Positions 1 to 6,584 of a stretch of 8,336 nucleotides of DNA are shown in pieces. The notes below the pieces were generated by a model that saw nothing but the letters and a program-made list of their open reading frames with translations, ran no database searches and had not been told where the DNA came from. Both the position numbers and the translations under genes were made by a program. Origin of the DNA: JBDNDK01 sp046719185 (GTDB taxonomy: Bacteria > Armatimonadota > UBA5829); the NCBI GenBank assembly GCA_046719185.1, contig JBDNDK010000104.1, positions 1 through 8,336 on the forward strand. The letters are read 5' to 3'. How positions within the stretch are numbered: position 1 is the first letter of the stretch; each line of letters opens with the position of its first letter.

Positions 1-47
1 AATAAAATATTAAAAAATTTTTATTGATGTTAAATAGTTTATAGCAG

Positions 48-76
48 TTGACATAAACAATCAGTTTTGATATTCT
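48..76 (+). promoter_or_regulatory. Sigma70-type promoter of the tRNA-Leu gene
   Basis: A perfect -35 box TTGACA (48-53) is followed, after exactly 17 bp, by a -10 box TATTCT (71-76, four of six matches to TATAAT). Initiation would be near base 83, leaving a 5' leader of about 40 nt before the tRNA. The sequence upstream of the -35 (1-40) is almost pure A/T with A- and T-tracts, which could act as an UP element as is common for stable-RNA promoters; that part is inference. Confidence 0.75.
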
Positions 77-122
77 TTTATCTGTAATTTCACATAGAGC
101 TTTTCAAAAGATAAATAACCTC

Positions 123-208
<86 letters not shown>

Positions 209-237
209 ACCATCAAAATAAAACATACTGCCATTTA

Positions 238-266
238 TTTACATACATCAAACAGTTGTTTATAAT
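238..266 (+). promoter_or_regulatory. Near-consensus sigma70 promoter upstream of the PRPP synthetase gene
   Basis: TTTACA (238-243, five of six matches to TTGACA) is followed by a 17-bp spacer and a perfect TATAAT (261-266). Predicted initiation is near 273, giving a leader of about 30 nt before the TTG start at 303. It lies 29 bp after the tRNA CCA end, so the protein genes probably have their own transcription start rather than relying on read-through from the tRNA. Confidence 0.75.
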
Positions 267-280
267 CATAAATACTGTTT
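250..280 (+). promoter_or_regulatory. Inverted repeat across the -10 region (candidate operator or hairpin)
   Basis: Perfect 7-bp arms AAACAGT (250-256) and ACTGTTT (274-280) are separated by 17 bases. A second nested pairing, TTTAT (259-263) with ATAAA (268-272), leaves a four-base AATC loop, so the RNA or DNA could form a 12-bp interrupted hairpin. The dyad begins in the -35/-10 spacer and ends just past the predicted start site, the usual place for a repressor operator. It has no GC-rich stem and no clean run of U directly after it, so it is a poor terminator. A regulatory role is inference from position and symmetry. Confidence 0.4.
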
Positions 281-291
281 TATTTACTATT

Positions 292-296
292 AGGAG
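292..296 (+). promoter_or_regulatory. Shine-Dalgarno site supporting the TTG start at 303
   Basis: AGGAG sits six bases before TTG 303-305. No ATG or GTG in this frame is equally well placed, and the TTG start gives the normal N-terminus of the PRPP synthetase family, a short lead-in and then KLFAGTSN. Confidence 0.75.
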
Positions 297-302
297 AAAA
301 TC

Positions 303-1247
303 TTGTTAGATAATGAAAAAATAAAACTTTTTGCTGGCACTTCAAATAGACCACTTGCAGAGAAAATATCAAAATACTTAAATTTACCTCTTGGTAATCT
401 ACAAATAGCTAGATTTAGTGATGGAGAATGTTATGTTAAATATGAAGAGTCCGTGAGAGGTATTGATGCATTTATTATCCAGCCCACTTGCCCTCCTGTA
501 GATATAAACATTATGGAGCTTCTTATATTAATTGATGCATTAAAAAGAGCTTCAGCAAAGACTATTTGTGCAGTAATTCCATACTATGGATATGCCTGTC
601 AGGAAAAAAAAGATGCTCCAAGAGAACCAATCACAGCAAAATTAGTAGCAGATATTCTCACAACTGCAGGTGCTAATAGAGTTATTACTATGGATTTGCA
701 CGCAGGTGCAATTCAAGGATTTTTTAATATACCTGTTGATCACTTAACTGCAATTCCTGCATTTAGCAATTATTATCTGAATAAAGGTATTGAAAACACT
801 GTTTTTGTCTCTCCAGATGAAGGCAGGGCAAAGCATGTTAGAGCAGTATCTAGCAGAGTAGGGGCACCTCTTGCAGTCGGCTATAAATATCATCCTGATC
901 ATCATATTTCAAGTGTTACGCACCTAGCAGGTGAAGTTAAAGGAAAAACACCAATTATTGTTGAGGATATGATAAGAACTGGGGGCAGCATATCTGAATG
1001 TGTTGATGCATTACTATATTATGGATGCAATCCTGAAATATATGTAGCTGCAACACATGGTCTGTTAACTGATAGATGTTTTAATAGACTAAATAGGCCT
1101 GAAATAAAAGAGGTATTAGTTACAGATAGTGTGCCAATGCCTGAAAATGCACCTGATAAATTTAAAGTTTTATCTGTTGCTCCAATGTTTGCTGAGGCAA
1201 TCAAAAGAGTTCATCAAAACCAATCAATAACATCACTATTTGATTAA
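303..1247 (+). CDS. prs: PRPP synthetase family protein (ribose-phosphate diphosphokinase) with divergent active site
   Basis: By family, it transfers diphosphate from ATP to ribose 5-phosphate, giving PRPP for nucleotide, His, Trp and NAD synthesis. It is cytosolic, and at 314 aa has the usual class I length. Family landmarks are clear: KLFAGTSN near the N-terminus (8-15), RFSDGE (37-42), PREPITAKLVAD (106-117), DLHAGAIQGFF with the ATP-binding His133 (131-141), SPD at 170-172, and the ribose-phosphate loop VEDMIRTGGS (220-229). Three sites differ from the family. The near-invariant Arg of PYxxYARQD is Cys99. The flexible catalytic loop KRR is K195-Y-H, so its second catalytic Arg is His197. 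The loop DDMIDTGGT reads EDMIRTGGS, with Arg225 for Asp. PRPP synthesis is therefore likely but not assured; a paralogue with changed substrate or a regulatory role is possible. It starts at TTG, leads an operon, and ends 18 bp before the aminotransferase gene. Confidence 0.85.
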   Translation: MLDNEKIKLFAGTSNRPLAEKISKYLNLPLGNLQIARFSDGECYVKYEESVRGIDAFIIQPTCPPVDINIMELLILIDALKRASAKTICAVIPYYGYACQEKKDAPREPITAKLVADILTTAGANRVITMDLHAGAIQGFFNIPVDHLTAIPAFSNYYLNKGIENTVFVSPDEGRAKHVRAVSSRVGAPLAVGYKYHPDHHISSVTHLAGEVKGKTPIIVEDMIRTGGSISECVDALLYYGCNPEIYVAATHGLLTDRCFNRLNRPEIKEVLVTDSVPMPENAPDKFKVLSVAPMFAEAIKRVHQNQSITSLFD

Positions 1248-1265
1248 ATAATGGAGAAATAAAAG

Positions 1266-2636
1266 ATGGCAACTAAAGAGTTTCCATTGGTTCCGGAAAG
1301 TGTGCCAATGGTAGATACACCAAACAGAAAAATAAAAACAAAAATTCCTGTACCAGAATCAATTGATTTGTTGAGATCTATGAGAGAATCTGAACCAAAA
1401 TCTATGGGTGGACAACCGCCTATTATATGGGACAAAGGTGAAGGATGTATTATAAAAGATCCTTATGGAAATCAATGGATAGATTTTAGCTCAGGTGTTC
1501 TTGTTACAAGTGTGGGACATTCACACCCAAAGGTTGTGAAAGCAATTACTGATATGGCTAACAATCATCTTTATCATGCCTACTGTTTTCCTACCGAAAT
1601 AAGAGCAAAATTAGTTTCCAAGATTAAAAGTCTTCTTCCAGAACCATTATCAAAAGTATTTTTGCTCACAACTGGCTCTGAAGCTGTTGAAGTTGCATTA
1701 AAACTTGCCAAAACAAAAGGGTTACAGGTCGGTGGTGAAAAGAAATGTGTTATAGTCGGTTTTGATAATGGATTTCATGGCAGAACAATGGGAGCACAGC
1801 TTGCTGGTGGAATACCAGCATTAAAGGCTTGGCTTGGTCCTTGCTGCCCTCATTTTGTGCAAGTTCCATATCCTGAAGGTTTTAGATGTGAAGACATGTC
1901 ATTTGATTTATTTGAAAAAACAATTCAAGAAAAAGGCGTTGATCCTTCTAATGTATGTGGTGTTATAAGTGAAACATTCCAAGGTGCAAATGCTACTTTA
2001 ATGCCTAAAGAATATGCACAGTCACTTAGAAAATGGTGTGATAATAATCAAGCTGTTCTTATATTTGATGAGATACAAGCAGGTTTTGGAAGAACAGGCA
2101 AAACTTTTGGATTTCAGCACTACGATATAGTTCCAGATATTGCTGTTTTCGGGAAAGGCATATCAGGTGGAATGCCATTATCTGCTGTGGTGGGAACTGA
2201 AGAATTAATGAGTTTGTATGGTCCTGGTGAAATGACATCCACACATTCAGCAAATCCTATTTGTTCTGCTGCTGCACTAGCTAATATAGAAATAATCTTG
2301 GATGATGATTTAATAGCTAATGCAGCAAGACTTGAACCTATTATGAAAGAGTATGGACAGAAAATGATGAATGCATCTTGTGGCAGAATAGCAAGAGCTG
2401 AAGGTGTTGGATTGGTGATGGCACTTCAGTTTGTGCAGATAGGAACTACCATTCCAGATCCAGAAGCATCATTTGATGTTGTGAAAACAGCTGTTGAAAG
2501 TGGTGTTATGTTGTTTGCACCTGTAGGTGTGGGTGGTGGAGCAGTAAAAATAAATCCTCCATTAATTATCTCTGAAGAATTACTTAAAGAAGGACTAGAA
2601 GTATTATTAGATATTATCAGAGAGTTTTATTCTTAA
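1266..2636 (+). CDS. Class III PLP-dependent aminotransferase (GabT/ornithine aminotransferase-like)
   Basis: A cytosolic fold-type I transaminase of the 4-aminobutyrate/acetylornithine/ornithine group, which moves an amino group, usually from an omega-amine, to 2-oxoglutarate or a similar acceptor. At 456 aa it has the family length plus about 30 polar, Pro-rich N-terminal residues. Visible motifs are the phosphate-cup TTGSEA (135-140), FHGRT (170-174) that stacks on PLP, FDEIQAGFGRTG (267-278) whose Asp268 contacts the pyridine nitrogen, and FGKGISGG with Schiff-base Lys297. T325 and H327 match the TxHSxNP segment. Near the C-terminus the common RIxPPL, whose Arg binds the substrate carboxylate in GabT and ornithine aminotransferase, reads KINPPL (Lys428), so the substrate may differ. 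GGAG (1253-1256) lies 9 bp before the ATG, and the 18-bp gap to the PRPP synthetase gene implies co-transcription. The true substrate cannot be read from the sequence. Confidence 0.88.
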   Translation: MATKEFPLVPESVPMVDTPNRKIKTKIPVPESIDLLRSMRESEPKSMGGQPPIIWDKGEGCIIKDPYGNQWIDFSSGVLVTSVGHSHPKVVKAITDMANNHLYHAYCFPTEIRAKLVSKIKSLLPEPLSKVFLLTTGSEAVEVALKLAKTKGLQVGGEKKCVIVGFDNGFHGRTMGAQLAGGIPALKAWLGPCCPHFVQVPYPEGFRCEDMSFDLFEKTIQEKGVDPSNVCGVISETFQGANATLMPKEYAQSLRKWCDNNQAVLIFDEIQAGFGRTGKTFGFQHYDIVPDIAVFGKGISGGMPLSAVVGTEELMSLYGPGEMTSTHSANPICSAAALANIEIILDDDLIANAARLEPIMKEYGQKMMNASCGRIARAEGVGLVMALQFVQIGTTIPDPEASFDVVKTAVESGVMLFAPVGVGGGAVKINPPLIISEELLKEGLEVLLDIIREFYS

Positions 2637-2669
2637 TTGATGGGTATTAGAATATATAGTTATATCTTT

Positions 2670-2674
2670 GGAGG
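2670..2674 (+). promoter_or_regulatory. Shine-Dalgarno site selecting the GTG start of phosphoglycerate mutase
   Basis: GGAGG abuts a possible TTG start at 2675 with zero spacing, too close for normal initiation. It lies six bases before the in-frame GTG at 2681, an ideal distance. The GTG start also gives the normal short lead (MELVLIRHG) of this family. Confidence 0.8.
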
Positions 2675-2680
2675 TTGGAT

Positions 2681-3370
2681 GTGGAGTTAGTTTTGATTAG
2701 GCATGGTGAAAGTGAATGGAATAGTGAAAATAGATTTACAGGTTGGACTGATGTTGCTTTATCTCCTAAAGGTATAGAAGAGGCAAAAAAAGCAGGTGAG
2801 CTTCTAAATAAAAAAGGATTTTGTTTTGATATAGTATATACTTCTGTATTGAAAAGAGCCATAAAAACTGCTTGGATTATTATGGAGGAAATGGATTTAA
2901 TGTGGATTCCTCTTGTAACTAATTGGCGGCTCAATGAAAGACATTATGGAGCTTTGCAAGGGTTAAACAAAGCTGAAACAGCGGCTAAGTATGGTGAAGA
3001 TAAAGTCTTTGAATGGAGAAGAAGCTATGACATAAGACCTCCGTCGCTTGAGCTATCTGACGAAAGAAGTTATTGCAAAGACAAGAGATACAGTGGAATA
3101 AATATAAATCAACTACCCAAAGCTGAAAGCTTAAAAGATACTCTTGATAGAGTAATTCCGTTCTGGAAACAAACTCTATATCATGACTTAGGTATTGGAA
3201 GAAAAATATTAATTGCTGCACATGGAAATAGTTTAAGAGCATTAATAAAATATTTAGATAACATATCTGATGAAGATATTACAAAATTGGAAATACCAAC
3301 AGGTATACCCATAGTATATAAAATAGACAATGAAATAAAACCCATTGAGAGGTATATAATAGATTGTTAA
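2681..3370 (+). CDS. gpmA: 2,3-bisphosphoglycerate-dependent phosphoglycerate mutase
   Basis: It interconverts 3- and 2-phosphoglycerate in glycolysis and gluconeogenesis through a phosphohistidine intermediate, in the cytosol. Numbered from the GTG start (229 aa, normal for bacterial dPGM), the catalytic set is complete: Arg7-His8-Gly9-Glu10 with the phospho-accepting His8, Asn14, FTGW (19-22), Arg59, ERHYG (86-90) with the acid/base Glu86, Lys97, Arg113-Arg114, and HGNS with the second His181. The C-terminal segment LDNISDEDI...IPTGIP is characteristic of the dPGM subfamily rather than of cobC or fructose-bisphosphatase relatives. It follows the aminotransferase gene by 44 bp on the same strand, so it may be read from the same transcript; a weak TTGATG/TATATC pair at 2637-2666 (18-bp spacer) could also serve. 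Its TAA overlaps the opposite-strand permease stop in four bases. Confidence 0.95.
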   Translation: MELVLIRHGESEWNSENRFTGWTDVALSPKGIEEAKKAGELLNKKGFCFDIVYTSVLKRAIKTAWIIMEEMDLMWIPLVTNWRLNERHYGALQGLNKAETAAKYGEDKVFEWRRSYDIRPPSLELSDERSYCKDKRYSGININQLPKAESLKDTLDRVIPFWKQTLYHDLGIGRKILIAAHGNSLRALIKYLDNISDEDITKLEIPTGIPIVYKIDNEIKPIERYIIDC

Positions 3371-4197
3371 CCTTTGATTCCAGACATCACAACTCCCTGC
3401 ACAAAATATTTTTGTGCAATAAAGAATATAATCAGTGCTGGGAGCATAAATACTGTAGAAGCTGCCATTAATGCTACAATATCAACTCCCCAAACATCTG
3501 TAAATGTTGCAAGCCCAAGTGCAAGAGTTCTTTTTTCAACTGAATTTAGATATATTAATGGCGTCATAAAATCATTCCAATGTGTTACAAAAGAAAACAC
3601 AGCAACAGTTACAATAACAGGCTTTGATAATGGCATTATTATTTGCCAAAATATTCTTAGTTTACTGCATCCATCCATTTCAGCTGCTTCTTCAAGTTCA
3701 ATGGGAATTGTCAAAAAGAATTGTCTTATCAAAAATATATAAAATGCATTTCCAAACCATGCAGGGATTATAAGAGGAAGTAATGTGTCATACAAACCAA
3801 AACTCCTAAAAATTATAAAAAGTGGAATCATTGTTACCATTGGAGGAAGCATTATAGTGCTTAAAACTAAAACAAACAATGCATCTTTGCCGGGAATTTT
3901 TAATCTGGCAAATGCAAATGCAACAAGTGATGAAGATAATACTCCACCAATAATCGCTAGAAAAGTTACTTTCACTGTATTTAATGAATATTTTGCAAAC
4001 GGCATCATTGTTAAAGCGTGAGAATAATTGTCCAATCTTGCTTTATCAGGAAAAAGTCTGATTCCGGGCTGAGCAACTTGTTCAGGTGTGCTGAATGATA
4101 CTGTTATCATCCAAAAAAGCGGAATTAGAAAAATAATTGCACCAGTCAATATAATAAGATATGAAAATAGTTTATTTAAAAAGCCTGCTTTTTTCAT
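3367..4197 (-). CDS. CUT1-type ABC transporter permease (MalG/UgpE-like)
   Basis: An inner-membrane subunit of a carbohydrate- or glycerophosphodiester-type importer, pairing with the permease domain encoded just upstream. It has 276 aa, the usual length, and about six hydrophobic segments near 12-33, 74-97, 107-130, 140-162, 195-215 and 240-262. The cytoplasmic coupling loop that docks on the ATPase is intact: ELEEAAEMDG (167-176) through MPLSKP (188-193), the EAA...G...LP pattern of the BPD_transp_1 family. The C-terminus QKYFVQGVVMSGIKG (262-276) is the standard MalG-family end. Its ATG overlaps the upstream gene's TGA by one base (TGATG), with its own ribosome site, so the two are translationally coupled. 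No third gene follows before the convergent mutase gene. The transported solute cannot be told from this subunit. Confidence 0.93.
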   Translation of the reverse strand: MKKAGFLNKLFSYLIILTGAIIFLIPLFWMITVSFSTPEQVAQPGIRLFPDKARLDNYSHALTMMPFAKYSLNTVKVTFLAIIGGVLSSSLVAFAFARLKIPGKDALFVLVLSTIMLPPMVTMIPLFIIFRSFGLYDTLLPLIIPAWFGNAFYIFLIRQFFLTIPIELEEAAEMDGCSKLRIFWQIIMPLSKPVIVTVAVFSFVTHWNDFMTPLIYLNSVEKRTLALGLATFTDVWGVDIVALMAASTVFMLPALIIFFIAQKYFVQGVVMSGIKG

Positions 4198-6557
4198 CAG
4201 TCTTTTACTCCTTCATAATAGACCCATCTTTTAGCCATTTTAAGTTGAATAAGAGTAATAATCATTACAATGATAAATAATATCCAAGCCATTGCAGATG
4301 CATATCCTAGCTTCATAAACTCAAATGCATTTCTGAATAGATATAGTGCATAGAAAAGTGTTGCATCTTCTGGTCCGCCATTTGTCATAATATATGCTTG
4401 AGTAAACATCTGCAAAGAATACATTGTTCCAGTAACCAATTGATAAAATATTGCAGGTGTTAAAAGTGGTAGTGTTACATTCCAAAATGAGTTCCAAGAG
4501 TTGGCACCATCAAGAGTAGCCGACTCATATAATTCTTCTGGAACACCTTGCAAAGCTGCAAGATATATTATCATTGAACCACCAACGCTCCATAATCCCA
4601 TAATAATAAATGCAGGCATTGCCCAAGATGGATCTAAAAGCCAATCTGGAGGAGTTGACCACAAAGGTTCAAAAGTTATTCCATCTTTACCAATAATTGG
4701 AATCACATTCATTTGAAGAAATCTATTTAGCAAGCCAGTTGTGGGGTTAAAAATATACTGCCACAATACTGATGTTGCAACACCAGTGATAACCACAGGC
4801 ATATAATATATTGTTCTAAATAATCTTATCCCAAATAGCTTTTTATTCATAAGTAGTGATACACACAAACCACCAACTAGTGCAAATGGAATACTAAATA
4901 TTGCATAATAAAAAGTAACAAATAAAGATTTATAAAATCTAGGGTCAGCTGTGAGCATATCAGTATAATTTCTAAAACCAATATATCTTGCTGAAGATAT
5001 TGCATCCCATTTACTGAAGCTAAATATCAATGCTGCGATAGTAGCACCAAATGTAAACACAATAAATCCTATTATCCATGGTGATGAAAAAGCTAGAAAC
5101 TGATACGCCTCTTTTCTTAGTCTTTTAGAATGATATGTGTGTTTTCTAATATATAATGCAGCTACAATTATTATCAATATTAAAATTATTACTGATATAA
5201 CACCCAATATTTGCCATGAAATTTCTGGAAGTTTTGTTAAATCTTCATTTGCAATAGCTAATATTTTGTTAGCATCTTCAGCAGCATCATTCAGAGCCTG
5301 CTCAATGCTCTTGTTTCCTCTCAAGCCTTGTTCTATTTGTCTTGCAAGTGTTTCTGATACCTCTTGCCAACCTGGAACTATTGGAATTGTCTGTCCATAT
5401 GGTATTTGGTCTATAAATGTCTTTAATATTGGGTCATTATAAAAAACTTCAGAATGTGATGCGGAAATCCTTGCAGGTATTCTTCCACCAACCGAACAAA
5501 TATTTATCATTTGTTCAGTACTTGTGGCAAATTTTATAAATTTCCACGCAGCCTCTTTATTTTTTGATCCTTTTGGAATTACTAAAGAATTGCCAACAAC
5601 CTCACTTGCTCTTCTTTTGTTATATGGTATTGGTGCAACTGCATAATCAAGATTTGGGAAATATTTTGCAAGATCAGGTATTCTAAATGGACTGTCTATT
5701 CTCATAGCAATAGAACCTTGACCAAATGGATCTTGAGTGGCACCTTTGAAGTTAGCTGCAAACCTTTGCATTTCTCTTATTCCGCCAACTTGATTATCTA
5801 GAAATCCCTTCATCCACCTAAATGCAATAATTCCTTCTTCAGAATTAAAAGCAGCTTTTAAGTTATTGTCTGATAATAGTTCTCCATTTGATTGCCATAA
5901 ATACATAGAAAAATCATTTGGTAGATATAAAAAGTTAGCAAATCCTACTTGAGTTAATTGTCCTCTTTCATTTCTAATTGTAAGTTTTTTGCTGTATTCA
6001 ACTAATTCTTCCCAATTCTTTGGAGGCTTTTCTGGGTCTAATCCTGCTTTTCTAAATAATTCTTTATTATAAAAAAGTGCATATGGACTAAGCACCCAAG
6101 GCATTCCATAGAGCTTTCCTTTATAAGTATTCTGCTTGATTCCAACCTCATAGAAATCAGATAGATTAATATTATCTCTTGCTATGAGGTCATCAATTGG
6201 TTCTAGACCACCTCTAGACATCATCTCTCCACCTAGATGTGTATAAAATCTGACAACATCAGGCGGCACTTTTCCTGCAATGGACAAAATTAGTTTTCTT
6301 TCCACATATTGTTGAGGAACAAGCATACCTTGCACTTCAATATCTGGGTTTTGTCTTTCAAATTCTGCTATCATGTCTTTGTATGCCTGCTGTTCTTTTT
6401 GAGTAGCACCATACCAAAAGACAATTTTTTCTTTTTTTGCATAAACTATTGGATTGCAGAAAAAGCAGAGTATAATAATTGTTGCAAATAGAAACAATAT
6501 AAAATCTTTTTTTAATATATATTGCTTGATAGAGTATAATAGCATTAAAATTAACAT
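4197..6557 (-). CDS. Fused solute-binding protein and MalF/UgpA-like permease of a CUT1 ABC importer
   Basis: One 786-aa chain joins two subunits that are normally separate. Residues 18-40 are a hydrophobic export segment ending in VYA before KK, so either a cleavable signal or an uncleaved anchor; there is no lipobox. Residues 44 to about 435 form a family 1 (MalE/UgpB) binding domain, with FWYG at the start, YGMPW (150-154), LFYNKELFRKAGLDP (161-175), the NWEEL segment (181-185) and SKNKEAAWKFIKFA (331-344). A strong membrane helix (448-471) and a basic stretch (472-482) lead into a permease core with hydrophobic segments near 488-511, 544-570, 579-601, 645-670, 700-715 and 748-772. The coupling loop is EELYESATLDG (674-684) to LPLLTP (696-701). 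The binding domain would face the periplasm, tethered to its own permease. ATG 6557 has a poor ribosome site; Met5 (ATG at 6545) is an alternative start. No ATPase is encoded nearby. Substrate unknown, probably a sugar or glycerol-phosphate-type compound. Confidence 0.92.
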   Translation of the reverse strand: MLILMLLYSIKQYILKKDFILFLFATIIILCFFCNPIVYAKKEKIVFWYGATQKEQQAYKDMIAEFERQNPDIEVQGMLVPQQYVERKLILSIAGKVPPDVVRFYTHLGGEMMSRGGLEPIDDLIARDNINLSDFYEVGIKQNTYKGKLYGMPWVLSPYALFYNKELFRKAGLDPEKPPKNWEELVEYSKKLTIRNERGQLTQVGFANFLYLPNDFSMYLWQSNGELLSDNNLKAAFNSEEGIIAFRWMKGFLDNQVGGIREMQRFAANFKGATQDPFGQGSIAMRIDSPFRIPDLAKYFPNLDYAVAPIPYNKRRASEVVGNSLVIPKGSKNKEAAWKFIKFATSTEQMINICSVGGRIPARISASHSEVFYNDPILKTFIDQIPYGQTIPIVPGWQEVSETLARQIEQGLRGNKSIEQALNDAAEDANKILAIANEDLTKLPEISWQILGVISVIILILIIIVAALYIRKHTYHSKRLRKEAYQFLAFSSPWIIGFIVFTFGATIAALIFSFSKWDAISSARYIGFRNYTDMLTADPRFYKSLFVTFYYAIFSIPFALVGGLCVSLLMNKKLFGIRLFRTIYYMPVVITGVATSVLWQYIFNPTTGLLNRFLQMNVIPIIGKDGITFEPLWSTPPDWLLDPSWAMPAFIIMGLWSVGGSMIIYLAALQGVPEELYESATLDGANSWNSFWNVTLPLLTPAIFYQLVTGTMYSLQMFTQAYIMTNGGPEDATLFYALYLFRNAFEFMKLGYASAMAWILFIIVMIITLIQLKMAKRWVYYEGVKD
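4208..4213 (-). promoter_or_regulatory. Shine-Dalgarno site for the MalG-like permease inside the fusion gene
   Basis: Read on the minus strand this is AAGGAG, ten bases before the permease ATG. It lies within the last codons of the upstream fusion gene, consistent with coupled translation at the TGATG overlap. Confidence 0.7.
6512..6540 (+). promoter_or_regulatory. Candidate promoter of the LptD-like gene within the divergent transporter gene
   Basis: TTAATA (6512-6517, four of six matches) and a perfect TATAAT (6535-6540) are separated by 17 bp. Predicted initiation near 6547 leaves a leader of about 38 nt before the ATG at 6585. The boxes lie inside the first codons of the divergent fusion gene, because only 27 bp separate the two starts. 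In DNA this AT-rich, chance matches to TATAAT are common. Confidence 0.45.
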
Positions 6558-6584
6558 CTCACTATAAATAAATTAGATGGTCTT

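Noticed and set aside
273..290. LexA-like half site TACTGT after the prs promoter
   Set aside because: The matching ACAG half is missing at the required spacing, so it is not a LexA box.
250..290. Intrinsic terminator for the tRNA gene
   Set aside because: The stem is AT-rich with an internal loop and is not followed by a clean T run. The same bases contain the -10 box of the next gene.
1128..1310. Exact 12-base direct repeat AGTGTGCCAATG at 1128-1139 and 1299-1310
   Set aside because: Both copies encode Ser-Val-Pro-Met in frame within real genes, and the flanks do not match. Chance is the simplest explanation.
2675..2677. TTG as the start codon of phosphoglycerate mutase
   Set aside because: It directly abuts the GGAGG site with no spacing. 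The GTG six bases downstream is correctly spaced and gives the family's usual N-terminus.
2647..2934. Minus-strand open frame of 95 codons over the phosphoglycerate mutase start
   Set aside because: The plus-strand gene here carries catalytic motifs, and the antisense frame has none.
5137..5442. Plus-strand open frame of 101 codons opposite the fusion gene, and similar antisense frames at 3374-3742 and 3785-4021
   Set aside because: They are low-complexity shadows of conserved coding sequence on the other strand, with no recognisable domain.
6438..6510. Lipoprotein signal (Cys31 or Cys34) on the fused binding protein
   Set aside because: The residues before each Cys do not fit a lipobox; a Leu or Phe occupies the position that needs Gly, Ala or Ser.
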